64,000 bases of DNA from a bacterium (GTDB lineage Bacteria; SZUA-79; Acidulodesulfobacterales; Acidulodesulfobacteraceae), in assembly GCA_027318865.1 (NCBI GenBank), contig DAHVOJ010000004.1:1-64000 (forward strand), read 5' to 3'. The stretch's first letter is position 1; each line of letters opens with the position of its first letter. This document shows positions 1 to 9,613 of the stretch, piece after piece. The notes below the pieces were generated by a model, which was not told the origin of the DNA, searched no databases, and saw only the letters and a list, made by a program, of their open reading frames with translations. The position numbers were made by a program, and so were the translations under genes.

Positions 1-25
1 AATCAACGAAATATTCGTTTAGGTC

Positions 26-240
26 TTATGCTTCTTTTAACGGAGTGCGTTTCTTAAAGTGCTCTACGTAGTTCATGAACCAGTCGTTTCTTCCCTTAAT
101 TTTTACAGTTTTCGCAAGGCGTCTTGCGTATTCGTCGGACTGGATAAAGCAATAATATTTTCGTCTAAGCTGAGCTGCGCCAAACAGGTTAACTATATTT
201 ACATTTTTGTCAAATGAAGTGAATTGTTCGGAATTGCTTA
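26..240 (-). pseudogene. remnant of small unknown protein gene (copy A)
   Basis: The minus strand carries an open frame of about 70 codons without a credible start. It contains the segment IQSDEYARRLAKTVK and ends KKRTPLKEA-stop. The same protein segment recurs at 49974-50127 (copy B). In copy A the similarity continues past the TAA stop (DLNEYFVD, compared with DLSEYFVS in copy B), so the stop interrupts the ancestral frame. I do not recognise the family. It lies directly downstream of the initiator tRNA. It is called a remnant because the start is missing and the frame is interrupted. Confidence 0.5.
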
Positions 241-253
241 TTTACTGCGGTTT
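236..253 (-). repeat. tRNA-flanking 18-bp repeat, copy A
   Basis: AAACCGCAGTAAATAAGC, read on the minus strand, begins 4 bases after the CCA end of the initiator tRNA. The identical 18 bases occur 4 bases after the CCA end of tRNA-Val at 49039-49056. The position relative to the tRNA is the same in both places. Confidence 0.75.
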
Positions 254-257
254 TAAT

Positions 258-334
<77 letters not shown>

Positions 335-425
335 ATGATTTTTCGTATAATTTATTTATTATATAATTTAATTAATTTAATTGCAAGTTTATTTCTTGGA
401 ATTAAAGGAATTTCTTAAAATGTCC

Positions 426-454
426 TTGATTTTTTCCGTCCGATTTATCATAAT
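426..454 (+). promoter_or_regulatory. candidate sigma-70 promoter for the gcv operon
   Basis: TTGATT and CATAAT are separated by 17 bases, about 75 nt upstream of gcvT. The remaining leader is short. I see no glycine riboswitch-like pair of aptamers in it. Confidence 0.35.
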
Positions 455-529
455 GATACAATAAGATATTTTTTTTGGGAACTTACTTTAATAATTAAGA
501 ATTTAACGCGGGGTGTAGTAATTATAATT

Positions 530-1720
530 ATGGATACTGCCGAGAGCAAAAAAACTCCATTATACGGCGAACATGCTAAAATGGGGGCAAAAATCGTTTC
601 ATTTGCGGGATTTTATATGCCGCTCTATTATAAAAGCATAATAGAAGAACATCTGAACGTCCGGAACAACTCCGGCATTTTCGATATAAGCCATATGGGC
701 GAAATAACCATAAAAGGCAAAGACGCTTCGGTTTTCGTCGATTATGTTTTTACCGCCGACGTTTCCAAAATAGGTAGCGGAGAGATAATATATTCATTAA
801 TTCTGAATGAAAAAGGAGGAATAATAGACGACGTTACGGTATTTAAGTTTTCGGACGAAGAGTATATGGTTGTCGTGAATGCGGCAAATACGCAGAAAGA
901 TTTTTCGTGGATTCATTATGTGCAGGGCGAGTTTCGGAAAAAAAGGAAAGATGTTTCGGCGGAAAATATCAGCGACGGAATAGGACTGCTTTCGGTGCAG
1001 GGACCCAAATCTAGAGATTTGATATATCCGTTAATAAGCGAAGTCGTCAAAATAGGAAAATGCGGATTATTCGACTTCAATTTTAAACCTAAAAATATTA
1101 AGGATTTAAAGCACTTTGAGTTCGGCTGCGCCGAATTTAAAGGCGTCAATGTAGAAGCGTTAATTTCGAGGAGCGGTTATACCGGGGAGTTCGGGTTCGA
1201 GATATTCGTACCTGCTGAAAAAACCGCTATTTTATGGAACCATCTTCTAAAGAATTCTCACCTTTCCAATCTTCTTCCGGTCGGACTCGGTGCAAGGGAT
1301 ACTTTAAGGTTCGAGGCGGCGCTTCCTTTATATGGACACGAGCTTGACGAAACTATAAATCCTTACGACGCCGGCCTCGAAAAATATCTTTCGGATACTA
1401 AAGATTTTATCGGGAAAGAGGCGTTAAAAAATACTAAAAACAAAGAAAAAAGATTAATATTCTTTAAACTTTCAGGCAAACAAATACCGAGACATTCGCA
1501 AAGGATACTCGACGAAAATCTTAAGCCTATAGGGTGCATAGCAAGCGGCACATACAGTCCTTCCAACAAATTTCCCATAGGCAGCGCATATATATCCGAT
1601 TTGGGAGTCAACCCTTCCTTCTTGAAAAATTTTTTTATAGATATCAGGGGGAATTTTGAAAAGGCGGAAGTGGTTTCGCCCCCATTCCACAGAAACGTTA
1701 AAGCAGGCGGTTCAAAATAA
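530..1720 (+). CDS. gcvT: aminomethyltransferase, glycine cleavage T protein
   Basis: T protein of the glycine cleavage system. It transfers the aminomethyl carbon from lipoyl-H protein to tetrahydrofolate, giving 5,10-methylene-THF and ammonia. At 396 aa it is slightly longer than typical family members (about 360-375). The N-terminal YGEHAKMGAKIVSFAGFYMP and FDISHMGE segments and the GARDTLRFEAALPLYGHE segment near residues 255-275 are diagnostic. It opens a tight gcvT-gcvH-gcvPA-gcvPB operon. The chosen ATG matches the family N terminus, although no strong Shine-Dalgarno is visible. The reaction is reversible, so with folD, metF and the oxidoreductase downstream it could run toward glycine synthesis; that direction is inference. 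Confidence 0.95.
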   Translation: MDTAESKKTPLYGEHAKMGAKIVSFAGFYMPLYYKSIIEEHLNVRNNSGIFDISHMGEITIKGKDASVFVDYVFTADVSKIGSGEIIYSLILNEKGGIIDDVTVFKFSDEEYMVVVNAANTQKDFSWIHYVQGEFRKKRKDVSAENISDGIGLLSVQGPKSRDLIYPLISEVVKIGKCGLFDFNFKPKNIKDLKHFEFGCAEFKGVNVEALISRSGYTGEFGFEIFVPAEKTAILWNHLLKNSHLSNLLPVGLGARDTLRFEAALPLYGHELDETINPYDAGLEKYLSDTKDFIGKEALKNTKNKEKRLIFFKLSGKQIPRHSQRILDENLKPIGCIASGTYSPSNKFPIGSAYISDLGVNPSFLKNFFIDIRGNFEKAEVVSPPFHRNVKAGGSK

Positions 1721-1769
1721 AAACATAAAACAATCAAATAATATAATTAATTAAGCCAAGAGGTAAAAA

Positions 1770-2165
1770 ATGATTAAAGGCGGGTCGTTTTATTTCTCTA
1801 AGTCGCATGAATGGGTAGGCAGGGATTCAAACAATAAATATCATATCGGGATTTCGGATTTTGCGCAGTCGGAACTGGGGGACATCGTTTACGTTTCGCT
1901 TCCGGAAGCGGGAAAAACCTATAAAAAAGACGACAAAATAGGCGAGATAGAATCCGTTAAGTCGGTTTCGGAAATTTACGCTCCCGTCGAACTCAAAGTG
2001 ATTTCGGTAAATTCCAAGCTGAACGATACGCCGGAACTTATAAATCAGGACCCGAAAGAAGCCGGTTTTATCGCCGAAGTGGAAATATCGAATGATTCCG
2101 ATGCAGAAGGATTAATGGACGAAAATGCGTATAAAACTTTTATAGCCGATTCGCGCCATGAATAA
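1770..2165 (+). CDS. gcvH: glycine cleavage system H protein
   Basis: Lipoyl carrier protein that shuttles the aminomethyl group between the P and T proteins. At 131 aa it is normal length. The lipoylation motif GEIESVKSVSEIYAP places the modified lysine at residue 64. The start follows AGAGGT with good spacing. The gene lies 49 bases after gcvT, and its last 8 bases overlap the start of gcvPA, which suggests translational coupling. The lipoate ligase or synthase needed to modify it is not in the window. Confidence 0.96.
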   Translation: MIKGGSFYFSKSHEWVGRDSNNKYHIGISDFAQSELGDIVYVSLPEAGKTYKKDDKIGEIESVKSVSEIYAPVELKVISVNSKLNDTPELINQDPKEAGFIAEVEISNDSDAEGLMDENAYKTFIADSRHE

Positions 2166-3591
2166 TTTTCGCTATTTTCCTAATTCAAAAAAAGATATAG
2201 CAAAATTATACCGCGTTTTAGGCGTCAAAGATAAAAAAGAGCTTTTCGGAAAGATACTGGGCGGCATCCCTTTAATGGATGCCGCTCTTTTAACGACCGT
2301 TCCAAAGGAGTCGGACGAAGAGGCTCTATACCGGTTTTTTTTGAATATCGACTCTAATATTCCGGCAAAAAACAAAACCGCCGTCTTCGCCGGAGGCGGA
2401 ATATACAATCATTTTGTTCCCTCGGCAATCGACAGTTTAATATCGAGGTCCGAATTTTACACTCCTTACACCCCTTATCAGCCCGAAGTGAGCCAGGGAA
2501 CCCTTTTTGCCCTTTTCGAGTTTCAGTCGTTCATTGCCGAAATTCTCGGTATGGACGTAGTAAACGCATCTATGTACGACGGCGCCGAAAGTCTGGCGGA
2601 AGCTGTTTTAATGGCTATGAGGCTCTCGCCTGCAAACCGGGATTTGCCGGTAAGCCGTAAGGATGATATAATAATAATTTCCGAAGGAGTAAATCCAAGC
2701 TATACTTCCGTTATTAAGACGTTTGCCGGCGGCACCGGCGTTAAAATCGGAAAAGTAAAATTAAATACGCAAACCGGACAGACGGATATTATGGATTTAA
2801 AGCAAAAACTTGCAAACGGCGGCGGCAGAGCGCCTGCCGTAGTCGTCCAACAGCCCAACTATTTCGGAATTATAGAAGATTTAGAAGAACTTGAACGGCT
2901 TATACATTCTAATTCTAATTCCGGTTATAACCCAAGTTTTATAGTATCGTCAACCGAACCTTACAGTTTCGGCGTTATTAATCCTCCCGGATTTTACAAT
3001 GCGGATATTTTTGCCGGAGAAGGAAACTCTTTTGGAAATTATATGAATTTCGGCGGACCGCTTTTAGGTCTTTTTGCCGCAAAAAAAGAATACGTCCGGC
3101 AGATGCCCGGAAGAATCGTCGGCAAAACCAAAGACGGCAAAGACAGAGACGCTTACGCTTTTATTCTTTCGACGAGGGAACAGCATATAAGGAGAGGAGC
3201 GGCTACTTCAAATATATGCACCAACAGTTCTTTAAACGCGGTGAGAGCCGCAATATATCTATCTTTATGTTCAAAGAGCGGGTTTAAAGAAATCGCTTCG
3301 CTAAACCTCAAACTTGCCCATATATTAAGAGACAGGTTATTAAGTTCGGGGCTGTTCGAACCGCTTTACGAGGGGGATTTTTTTAACGAATTTTCTCTTA
3401 AACTAAAGATAAACGGAAATAAACATAATAATATGGCCGCCTCGGAATTTATCGAAAAAATGGCGGAAAGAGATATTATAGCGGGCATAGCGGTTTCGGA
3501 AAGCGCCGTCTTAATATCCGCCACCGAAAACAACCGTTTAAGCGATATAGAAAAATATGCAGAAAATGCAAAAGAGGTGTTAAATGCCTAA
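2158..3591 (+). CDS. gcvPA: glycine dehydrogenase (decarboxylating) subunit 1
   Basis: N-terminal half of the P protein in the two-subunit form used by many anaerobes and thermophiles. At 477 aa it is close to the usual 440-450. Family segments include YTPYQPEVSQGTLFALFEFQ near residue 100 and GRIVGKTKDGKDRDAYAFIL near residue 320. The start ATG overlaps gcvH by 8 bases, and the end overlaps gcvPB by 8 bases. It forms the heterotetrameric PLP-dependent decarboxylase with GcvPB, releasing CO2 and loading H protein. Confidence 0.95.
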   Translation: MNNFRYFPNSKKDIAKLYRVLGVKDKKELFGKILGGIPLMDAALLTTVPKESDEEALYRFFLNIDSNIPAKNKTAVFAGGGIYNHFVPSAIDSLISRSEFYTPYTPYQPEVSQGTLFALFEFQSFIAEILGMDVVNASMYDGAESLAEAVLMAMRLSPANRDLPVSRKDDIIIISEGVNPSYTSVIKTFAGGTGVKIGKVKLNTQTGQTDIMDLKQKLANGGGRAPAVVVQQPNYFGIIEDLEELERLIHSNSNSGYNPSFIVSSTEPYSFGVINPPGFYNADIFAGEGNSFGNYMNFGGPLLGLFAAKKEYVRQMPGRIVGKTKDGKDRDAYAFILSTREQHIRRGAATSNICTNSSLNAVRAAIYLSLCSKSGFKEIASLNLKLAHILRDRLLSSGLFEPLYEGDFFNEFSLKLKINGNKHNNMAASEFIEKMAERDIIAGIAVSESAVLISATENNRLSDIEKYAENAKEVLNA

Positions 3592-5158
3592 ATTTCCCGG
3601 AATAAAAGGTATCTTTTTAGACGAAGACCCGTTAATAGAGCAGGGTTCTAAAAGATTAAGAGGCATCGGCATACCGGACTGCGGCTTAAAAAAATCGGAT
3701 TTGAAAAAAGACGAAAGCGCATATATAGACGCAAAATATATAAGAAAGAGTCCTCCCGAACTGCCGGAAGTATCGGAGCCTACCGTAGTGAGGCATTTTA
3801 CAAGGCTTTCAAGCTGGAATATGTGCGTCGATACCGTTTTCTATCCGCTTGGCTCCTGCACGATGAAATATAACCCTAAAATAAACGAAAAAATCGCATC
3901 TCTTGAAAATATAAAAAACCTGCACCCTTTAACTCCGGCGGGGCTAATCCAGCCGGTATTAAAAATCGTTTACGATTTCAATGAAATTTTATGCGGGCTT
4001 ACCGGATTGGCAGAGTTCGGTTTTGCTCCACAGGCGGGAGCGGCGGGCGAGTTTGCGGGACTTAAAATCATTAAAAAATATTTCGATTTAAAAGGCGAAA
4101 ATAGAAAAACGATATTGGTGCCGGACAGCTCGCACGGAACAAATCCAGCAAGTTCCGTTCTTGCCGGATTTACGCCGGTAGAAATTAAAACCGGAAAAGC
4201 GGGGACGCTGGATGCCGAAGAATTGAAAAAGTTTGTTTCAAAAGACGCCGCCGGAATTATGATAACCAATCCGAATACGTTCGGGGTTTTTGAAAAAGAC
4301 ATAAAGAAAATAGCCGAAATTATGCATAATAACGGCTCGTTTGTTTATATGGACGGCGCCAACTTTAACGCTTTTCTTGGAAGCGTAAAGGTTTCCGATA
4401 TGGGAATAGACCTGATACAGCTTAATCTGCATAAGACTTTTTCTACGCCTCACGGGGGAGGCGGACCGGGAAACGGGGCTATAGGCGTCGTCGAATCTTT
4501 GAGGGAATTTCTTCCCGTTCCTTACGTAAAGGTCGGCGGTAAAAGTACAGGCGTAGAAAAAGATTCCGGCGAAAAAGCCGATGGAGGGAACAAATCGAAT
4601 AACCGTAAAGACAATAGCTATAGCCGACAGGTTTATGAATTATCGGAAGACAAAAAAAATTCTATAGGAAGGATGACGCCGTTTTTATGCAACTTTGCGG
4701 TCGTACTCAGGGCATACGCCTATCTTCTCTCGCTGGGCAGGGAAAACATAGGTTCCGTCAGCGAAATCGCCGTGCTGAACGCAAACTACGTCAAGAAGAA
4801 GCTCGGTAAAATATTGTCCGGCTCCGACCCTTTTGAGGAAGGGCTGTGTATGCACGAATGCGTTTTTAGCGATAAAGCCATAGAAGAAAACGGGGTATCG
4901 ACCATCGAGCTGGCAAAACTTTTAATCGATTACGGTTTCCATCCGCCGACGGTTTATTTTCCGAAAAATATACACGGAGCTATTATGATAGAGCCTACCG
5001 AAACCGAATCCGTAAGGACGCTGGATAATTTTATAAAAGCGGTAAAAGAAATAAAGTTTAAAACCAAAAAGTCTAAAGCGGTTAAGTCTCCGCAAAAAAC
5101 AAAGGTCGGAAGGGTCAACGAAGTTCTGGCGAACAAACAGCCGGTATTTAAGTATTAA
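3584..5158 (+). CDS. gcvPB: glycine dehydrogenase (decarboxylating) subunit 2
   Basis: PLP-binding half of the split P protein, 524 aa. The motif NLHKTFSTPHGGGGPG puts the Schiff-base lysine at Lys284, and SSHGTNPASS near residue 182 is also typical. A hydrophilic segment rich in Lys, Gly, Asn and Asp (about residues 318-350) is not expected in the family and probably forms a surface loop. The C terminus carries a Lys-rich tail. It overlaps gcvPA by 8 bases and is the last gene of the gcv operon. Confidence 0.95.
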   Translation: MPKFPGIKGIFLDEDPLIEQGSKRLRGIGIPDCGLKKSDLKKDESAYIDAKYIRKSPPELPEVSEPTVVRHFTRLSSWNMCVDTVFYPLGSCTMKYNPKINEKIASLENIKNLHPLTPAGLIQPVLKIVYDFNEILCGLTGLAEFGFAPQAGAAGEFAGLKIIKKYFDLKGENRKTILVPDSSHGTNPASSVLAGFTPVEIKTGKAGTLDAEELKKFVSKDAAGIMITNPNTFGVFEKDIKKIAEIMHNNGSFVYMDGANFNAFLGSVKVSDMGIDLIQLNLHKTFSTPHGGGGPGNGAIGVVESLREFLPVPYVKVGGKSTGVEKDSGEKADGGNKSNNRKDNSYSRQVYELSEDKKNSIGRMTPFLCNFAVVLRAYAYLLSLGRENIGSVSEIAVLNANYVKKKLGKILSGSDPFEEGLCMHECVFSDKAIEENGVSTIELAKLLIDYGFHPPTVYFPKNIHGAIMIEPTETESVRTLDNFIKAVKEIKFKTKKSKAVKSPQKTKVGRVNEVLANKQPVFKY

Positions 5159-5225
5159 TTTAATTGTGATATAATTTTATATAATATTATAACTTATCCG
5201 GTGATTAAGTTCGAGGTAAAAACAT

Positions 5226-5858
5226 ATGAATATGAATTTTAAAGAGGTCGATTTCAGGTCTGCCGACGGCGGAGTCTTATACGGGTCTTTGTTCGGTTCA
5301 TATCCGGATATAGTTATACTTGCGCACGGAAAAGTTTTTAACAAAGAAAGCTATTACGACCTGTGCGACATTCTGCTGAAAAATAAAATATCTTCGTTGA
5401 CTTTCGATTTCAGGGGATACGGAAATTCGAAACCTGGAAGCGGCGGGTTAAACGCCTATGGAGAGGATATTATAGGAGCGATTAATTTCGCTAAAAGTCT
5501 GGATTTTGTAAAAAGTATCACTCTTTTAGGCTCGAGCATGGGGGGAGGGGCTGTTTTGAACGCGTCAAAACTTTATCGTCCTTCCGAAATAAAATCCGTC
5601 ATAGCTCTTTCTCCGGTTTACGCCGAAGGAGTAGATTTTATAGACGTGCCCATCCATTATCTCGGAACGGAAGGAGAACAGTTTGCCGAAGGCATCAAAA
5701 AAATGCATGCCATGACTAAATCGCCTAAAACGCTTCATCTTTTCAAAGGCTCTGTTCACGCCCAGAACATCTTTGCCACGGAAGCCAAAGACGAGCTTAT
5801 TTCTCTTATAATTTCATATATTAAAGACGAAAATATAAATACGGGCAAAGCGGAATAA
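5226..5858 (+). CDS. small alpha/beta hydrolase
   Basis: A 210-aa serine hydrolase-fold protein, probably cytoplasmic because no signal peptide is seen. The nucleophile elbow GSSMGG places the serine at residue 104. HVHA-type spacing near the end (GSVHAQN) supplies the likely catalytic His178. DFRGYGNS near residue 61 is the typical oxyanion-side loop. The expected acid after strand 7 reads GTEGEQ rather than a clear Asp, so the triad acid is uncertain. It is 67 bases downstream of gcvPB and 11 bases before the MFS gene. The substrate cannot be told from sequence. Confidence 0.75.
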   Translation: MNMNFKEVDFRSADGGVLYGSLFGSYPDIVILAHGKVFNKESYYDLCDILLKNKISSLTFDFRGYGNSKPGSGGLNAYGEDIIGAINFAKSLDFVKSITLLGSSMGGGAVLNASKLYRPSEIKSVIALSPVYAEGVDFIDVPIHYLGTEGEQFAEGIKKMHAMTKSPKTLHLFKGSVHAQNIFATEAKDELISLIISYIKDENINTGKAE

Positions 5859-5869
5859 ACGGATAAATT

Positions 5870-7186
5870 ATGCCCGCTATCATTTTCGTTTTTTTCGTTA
5901 TACTTCTGCAGAGGGCTAATACCAACCTCATACAGTCTATTAACCCGTTATTCGTAAGATACGTTCTCGACAAAAACCTTTTTTACGTCGGAATTACGAC
6001 GGCGGTTTATGCCGTAAGCACTCTTTCCGTGAGGTATCTTATCAGCATACGAATCAAGCCTCAGGCTGTTTCAAAGTTCGTAATAGCAGGACTTTTATTA
6101 TTTTCGGCGGCGATACTGGGATATTTTTTTTCGGCGGATTATGTCGAATTTTTAATATTCGTAGTAATATCGGGTTTTGCGACGGCGATAATAATGCCGT
6201 TTCTTCTGTCGCTGGTTCATTTGGTTTCCGATAAAGCCGCAATCGAAAAAAATCTTACGATATATTCTTTAATGTTAAGCCTTGCGCTTGTTTTCGGACC
6301 GCTTTTAAGTTCCGTCATTCTGACCGTTCTGCCTATACGCTGGATTTATATTATGCTGTGTCTTTTTGGCTTGATTGCGTTTTTCTTTGCGGTGAAAATC
6401 CATATAAAGAGCGAAAGCGCTATTAAGGAAAAATTAGGCGGCGGCACCGGCGGCGGCGGAAAGGCTCTTGCGGAAAACGGCGGGTATACGAACGGCAACG
6501 ATTTAGGAAAGTCCGGTTCCGGTAAAAATTTAGCCGATGAAAATAGCGGGCGCAAAGAAAATATTAGCGGTATTAAGCAGGATAACGGCAGGCTTAAAAG
6601 CGGCGGTCCGGTTTCGTCATTGTTTAAAAACCGCGGGTTTTTAGAAGTGATTTTTTATAATACTACCTTCAGTATTGCCTTTGCTTCCGTCGTAGCTCTC
6701 GGCGGGGTATTTGCAAGGGACAATTTCCATATAAAATATTTTGAAATAACGCTTTTATTTTCCCTTTTTTTTATTTCGTCGCTGCTCACGAGATTAGTTC
6801 TCCTGTACTTTACAAAAAAAGGAAAGATTAAGAATAAAACCAAAATTCTGAATATTTCCATGTTGATATCCGTCCTGTCTTTCGTTTTAATGGTCGTTTC
6901 GAAAAACATCGGTTTTTACGCGTTAAGTTTAATAATATTCGGAATTCCGCACGCCCTTATTTTTCCTATCGGGACCATGAGAATATCCGAAACCGTGGAT
7001 ATGAAGGATATGGTAGCCGCAAATACGATATACCAGTCTAACTTTGATATCGGCGGGATAATAGGACCTTTCTTTCTTTCATATTTAGGCGGCGTTTATT
7101 CCATAAGGTTCGTCTTCGCAATAATCGCCGTTTTCTTGTTTGCGGCGTTTATAGCGGGGAGATATATCAAAAGCAGAAATTACTAA
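5870..7186 (+). CDS. MFS family transporter
   Basis: A 438-aa polytopic membrane protein with about 12 hydrophobic segments in two halves, as in the major facilitator superfamily. A long polar central loop (about residues 185-245) is rich in Gly, Asn, Lys and Ser and separates the halves. It is unusually low in complexity. The substrate is unknown; the overall pattern resembles drug or sugar efflux-type MFS proteins, but nothing decisive is visible. It lies 11 bases after the alpha/beta hydrolase gene. Confidence 0.8.
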   Translation: MPAIIFVFFVILLQRANTNLIQSINPLFVRYVLDKNLFYVGITTAVYAVSTLSVRYLISIRIKPQAVSKFVIAGLLLFSAAILGYFFSADYVEFLIFVVISGFATAIIMPFLLSLVHLVSDKAAIEKNLTIYSLMLSLALVFGPLLSSVILTVLPIRWIYIMLCLFGLIAFFFAVKIHIKSESAIKEKLGGGTGGGGKALAENGGYTNGNDLGKSGSGKNLADENSGRKENISGIKQDNGRLKSGGPVSSLFKNRGFLEVIFYNTTFSIAFASVVALGGVFARDNFHIKYFEITLLFSLFFISSLLTRLVLLYFTKKGKIKNKTKILNISMLISVLSFVLMVVSKNIGFYALSLIIFGIPHALIFPIGTMRISETVDMKDMVAANTIYQSNFDIGGIIGPFFLSYLGGVYSIRFVFAIIAVFLFAAFIAGRYIKSRNY

Positions 7187-7319
7187 AATAAGGGACGAAC
7201 TAAGGGACGAAATAATTAATTTACAAATAACTATGATTTATGATAAATTAGCATAATGTATGCAAATTGTTTTGAAATTTTCAATAAAGCATAGATGCGG
7301 ATATTAATAATAAATAATA

Positions 7320-8399
7320 ATGGAAGAACTTAAAAAACTGAGAAAAGAGATAGATTCCATCGACAGGCGGTTAGTCGAACTTCTTAGCGAAAGGGGAAAA
7401 ATCGCCCTTAGGATCGGGCGCGTTAAGTCGTCAAACAACAACGCGTACTACAATCCGGCGCGGGAGGGCGAGGTTTACAGAAACGTCATAAGCTGTAACG
7501 AAGGTCCTTTAAAAGACGAACATCTTCAGAATATATTCAGGGAGATAATTTCCGCATGTATCAGCGTCGAGTCTGGAATAAGAATAAGCTATTTCGGTCC
7601 TGAGGGGACGTTCACGCATCTTGCGGCCATCAAAAAATTCGGCACATCCAGAATGCTTTTGCCCGTAAAGACTATACCCGAAGTTTTCAGTTCCGTTTCT
7701 AAGGGTCTTTCCGAATACGGAGTGGTTCCCGTCGAAAATACGATAGAAGGTATGGTGAACGCTACGTTCGATATGTTCGTAAATTCGGACGTTACGATAA
7801 TAGGAGAAGAAGTTATTCCTATAAGCCATTTTCTTTTTTCTAAAGAAGACGATATAAAAAAGATTAAAAAAATTTACTCTCATCCTCAGGCGTTCGGTCA
7901 GTGCAGGAATTTTTTGCAGGAAAATTTTAAAGATGCGGAACTTATAGACGCTTTTTCGACCGCCGATGCCTGTATTATGGCATTTAACGAAAAAGGGGCG
8001 GCGGCTATCGCATCCGAGGTTGCGGGCAGGATTTACGGCTTAAATATTTTGCTTCCGCATATAGAAGATTTCAGCAACAATTTTACGAGGTTTTTAATTA
8101 TTTCCAACGGCGAGAAAACCCATAAGACCGGCAAAGACAAGACCTCTATTTTATTTTCCATAAAAAATTCCGTCGGCGCGCTTTTTAAAATATTAAAACC
8201 ATTTTATGAAAACGAAATTAATATTACAAAAATAGAATCGAGACCGTCCAAAAAATTCAACTGGGATTATTTGTTTTTTATCGACGTCGCCTGCCACGAA
8301 TCGGACGAAAAACTGAAAAAAGCGTTAAAGTCGATAGGTAAATATACGATATTCGTCAAGATTCTCGGTTCATACGAATCGGCGGCAAAAAATATATAA
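7320..8399 (+). CDS. pheA: bifunctional chorismate mutase / prephenate dehydratase
   Basis: P-protein of phenylalanine synthesis. It converts chorismate to prephenate and then to phenylpyruvate. At 359 aa it has three parts: an AroQ-type chorismate mutase (about 1-85, LRKEIDSIDRRLVELLSERG), a prephenate dehydratase (about 93-270, FGPEGTFTHLAA and the catalytic NFTRFLI motif), and a C-terminal ACT domain (about 275-355) with the ESRP phenylalanine-binding signature. Feedback inhibition by phenylalanine is expected from the intact ACT domain. The aroF-, tyrA- and aroA-type genes lie about 7 kb downstream in the same direction. Confidence 0.95.
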   Translation: MEELKKLRKEIDSIDRRLVELLSERGKIALRIGRVKSSNNNAYYNPAREGEVYRNVISCNEGPLKDEHLQNIFREIISACISVESGIRISYFGPEGTFTHLAAIKKFGTSRMLLPVKTIPEVFSSVSKGLSEYGVVPVENTIEGMVNATFDMFVNSDVTIIGEEVIPISHFLFSKEDDIKKIKKIYSHPQAFGQCRNFLQENFKDAELIDAFSTADACIMAFNEKGAAAIASEVAGRIYGLNILLPHIEDFSNNFTRFLIISNGEKTHKTGKDKTSILFSIKNSVGALFKILKPFYENEINITKIESRPSKKFNWDYLFFIDVACHESDEKLKKALKSIGKYTIFVKILGSYESAAKNI

Positions 8400-8513
8400 A
8401 TAATTCTGGATTAACGCATCTTTTGCCCGCATCAACGACATACTTTGATAAACGCAGGCAAAAGATATGCGGTAATGACAATGGAGTGCGGTAATGACAG
8501 GGGTAAATATTTC

Positions 8514-9413
8514 ATGACATTAATGAATTCTGAATCAGGTAATCGATTAAAAGAAAGTTTGGAAAATAACGTTTTCGTCTATACGTCCGAGTTGTCTCCC
8601 GAAAGAGGCGCAGACCTCTCGAAGATGAAAGCCATATACGATTTGCTTAAAAATCGCGTTTCGGCATTTAATATTACCGACAATCAGGGCGCGAATATGA
8701 AAATGTCTTCCCTTGCAGGTTCTATTTATATAAAACAGGCGGGAGGGGAACCTATTTTTCAGCAGACCTGCAGGGATAGAAACCGCATGGCTTTAGAATC
8801 CGACCTGCTGGGCGCCGCCGCTTTCGGCGTGAAAAACATTCTGACTCTCACGGGCGACTACATCTCGTTCGGCGACCATAAACACGCAAAAGCCGTTTAC
8901 GATATCGATTCGGTTAATTTAATCGAAATAGTAAAAGGATTAAATGCCGGAGCCGATATGAACGGAAACAGACTGAACGGTCCAACGGATTTTTATATCG
9001 GGGCCGCCGTAAATCCGGAATCCGTTCCGCTGGAGCCTCAGCTCATAAAATTTGAAAAAAAAATTAATGCGGGATGCGATTTTTTTCAAACGCAGGCGGT
9101 CTTCGATACGGCAAAATTTGCCAAATTTCACGATTTTTATAAAAACTTTAAAAATATAAAAATTATTGCGGGAATTTATATATTAAAATCGGCTAAAACC
9201 GCCCGCTTTATGAATAAATCCATCCCCGGAATTTACATTGCCGACCGGATTATAAACGAGCTTGAAAATGCGCCGGACCAGTTAAAAAAAGGAATCGAAA
9301 TTGCCGCAAGAACGGCAAAAGATTTAAAGACTTTAGTTCACGGAATACATATTATGGCTTTCGGCGTAGAAGATAAAATTCCGTTTTTTTTAGACGAATT
9401 CGAAAAAATTTGA
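8514..9413 (+). CDS. metF: methylenetetrahydrofolate reductase (MetF family)
   Basis: Reduces 5,10-methylene-THF to 5-methyl-THF. The TIM-barrel family match is visible in TSELSPERGADLSKM, ITDNQGANMKMS, LTGDYISFGDH and FFQTQAVFD. The ORF track starts at TTG 8445. I prefer ATG 8514 (300 aa), because the family begins shortly before the ELSPERG strand and AGGGG precedes this ATG; ATG 8523 is also possible. The protein is the short type without a C-terminal extension. The metV-like gene that partners such MetF proteins in acetogens lies at 13529, separated by the oxidoreductase and folD. Confidence 0.88.
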   Translation: MTLMNSESGNRLKESLENNVFVYTSELSPERGADLSKMKAIYDLLKNRVSAFNITDNQGANMKMSSLAGSIYIKQAGGEPIFQQTCRDRNRMALESDLLGAAAFGVKNILTLTGDYISFGDHKHAKAVYDIDSVNLIEIVKGLNAGADMNGNRLNGPTDFYIGAAVNPESVPLEPQLIKFEKKINAGCDFFQTQAVFDTAKFAKFHDFYKNFKNIKIIAGIYILKSAKTARFMNKSIPGIYIADRIINELENAPDQLKKGIEIAARTAKDLKTLVHGIHIMAFGVEDKIPFFLDEFEKI

Positions 9414-9455
9414 AAAATAATAATATAAAAAATATAAAATTAATGCGAAAAACTG

Positions 9456-9485
9456 TTGACATTCGGGTATTAAAAAGTGTATAAT
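9456..9485 (+). promoter_or_regulatory. sigma-70 promoter of the oxidoreductase operon
   Basis: A perfect TTGACA and a perfect TATAAT are separated by 18 bases, about 130 nt upstream of the first subunit gene. This is the strongest promoter-like sequence in the first 10 kb. Confidence 0.7.
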
Positions 9486-9613
9486 TTTTAAAACGCCGAT
9501 ATAAAAATCTTTAATTCATTTCTTTATTTATTCATTTCGGATATTTGAATAAACGAGAACATATTAAAAATAAGGACGGATTGAAATCTGTCCCTATAAA
9601 AAAGGAAAATATT

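Noticed and set aside
335-529. Possible glycine riboswitch before gcvT
   Set aside because: The leader is AT-rich and too short for the tandem aptamer fold. I found none of its conserved segments, only a promoter-like pair.
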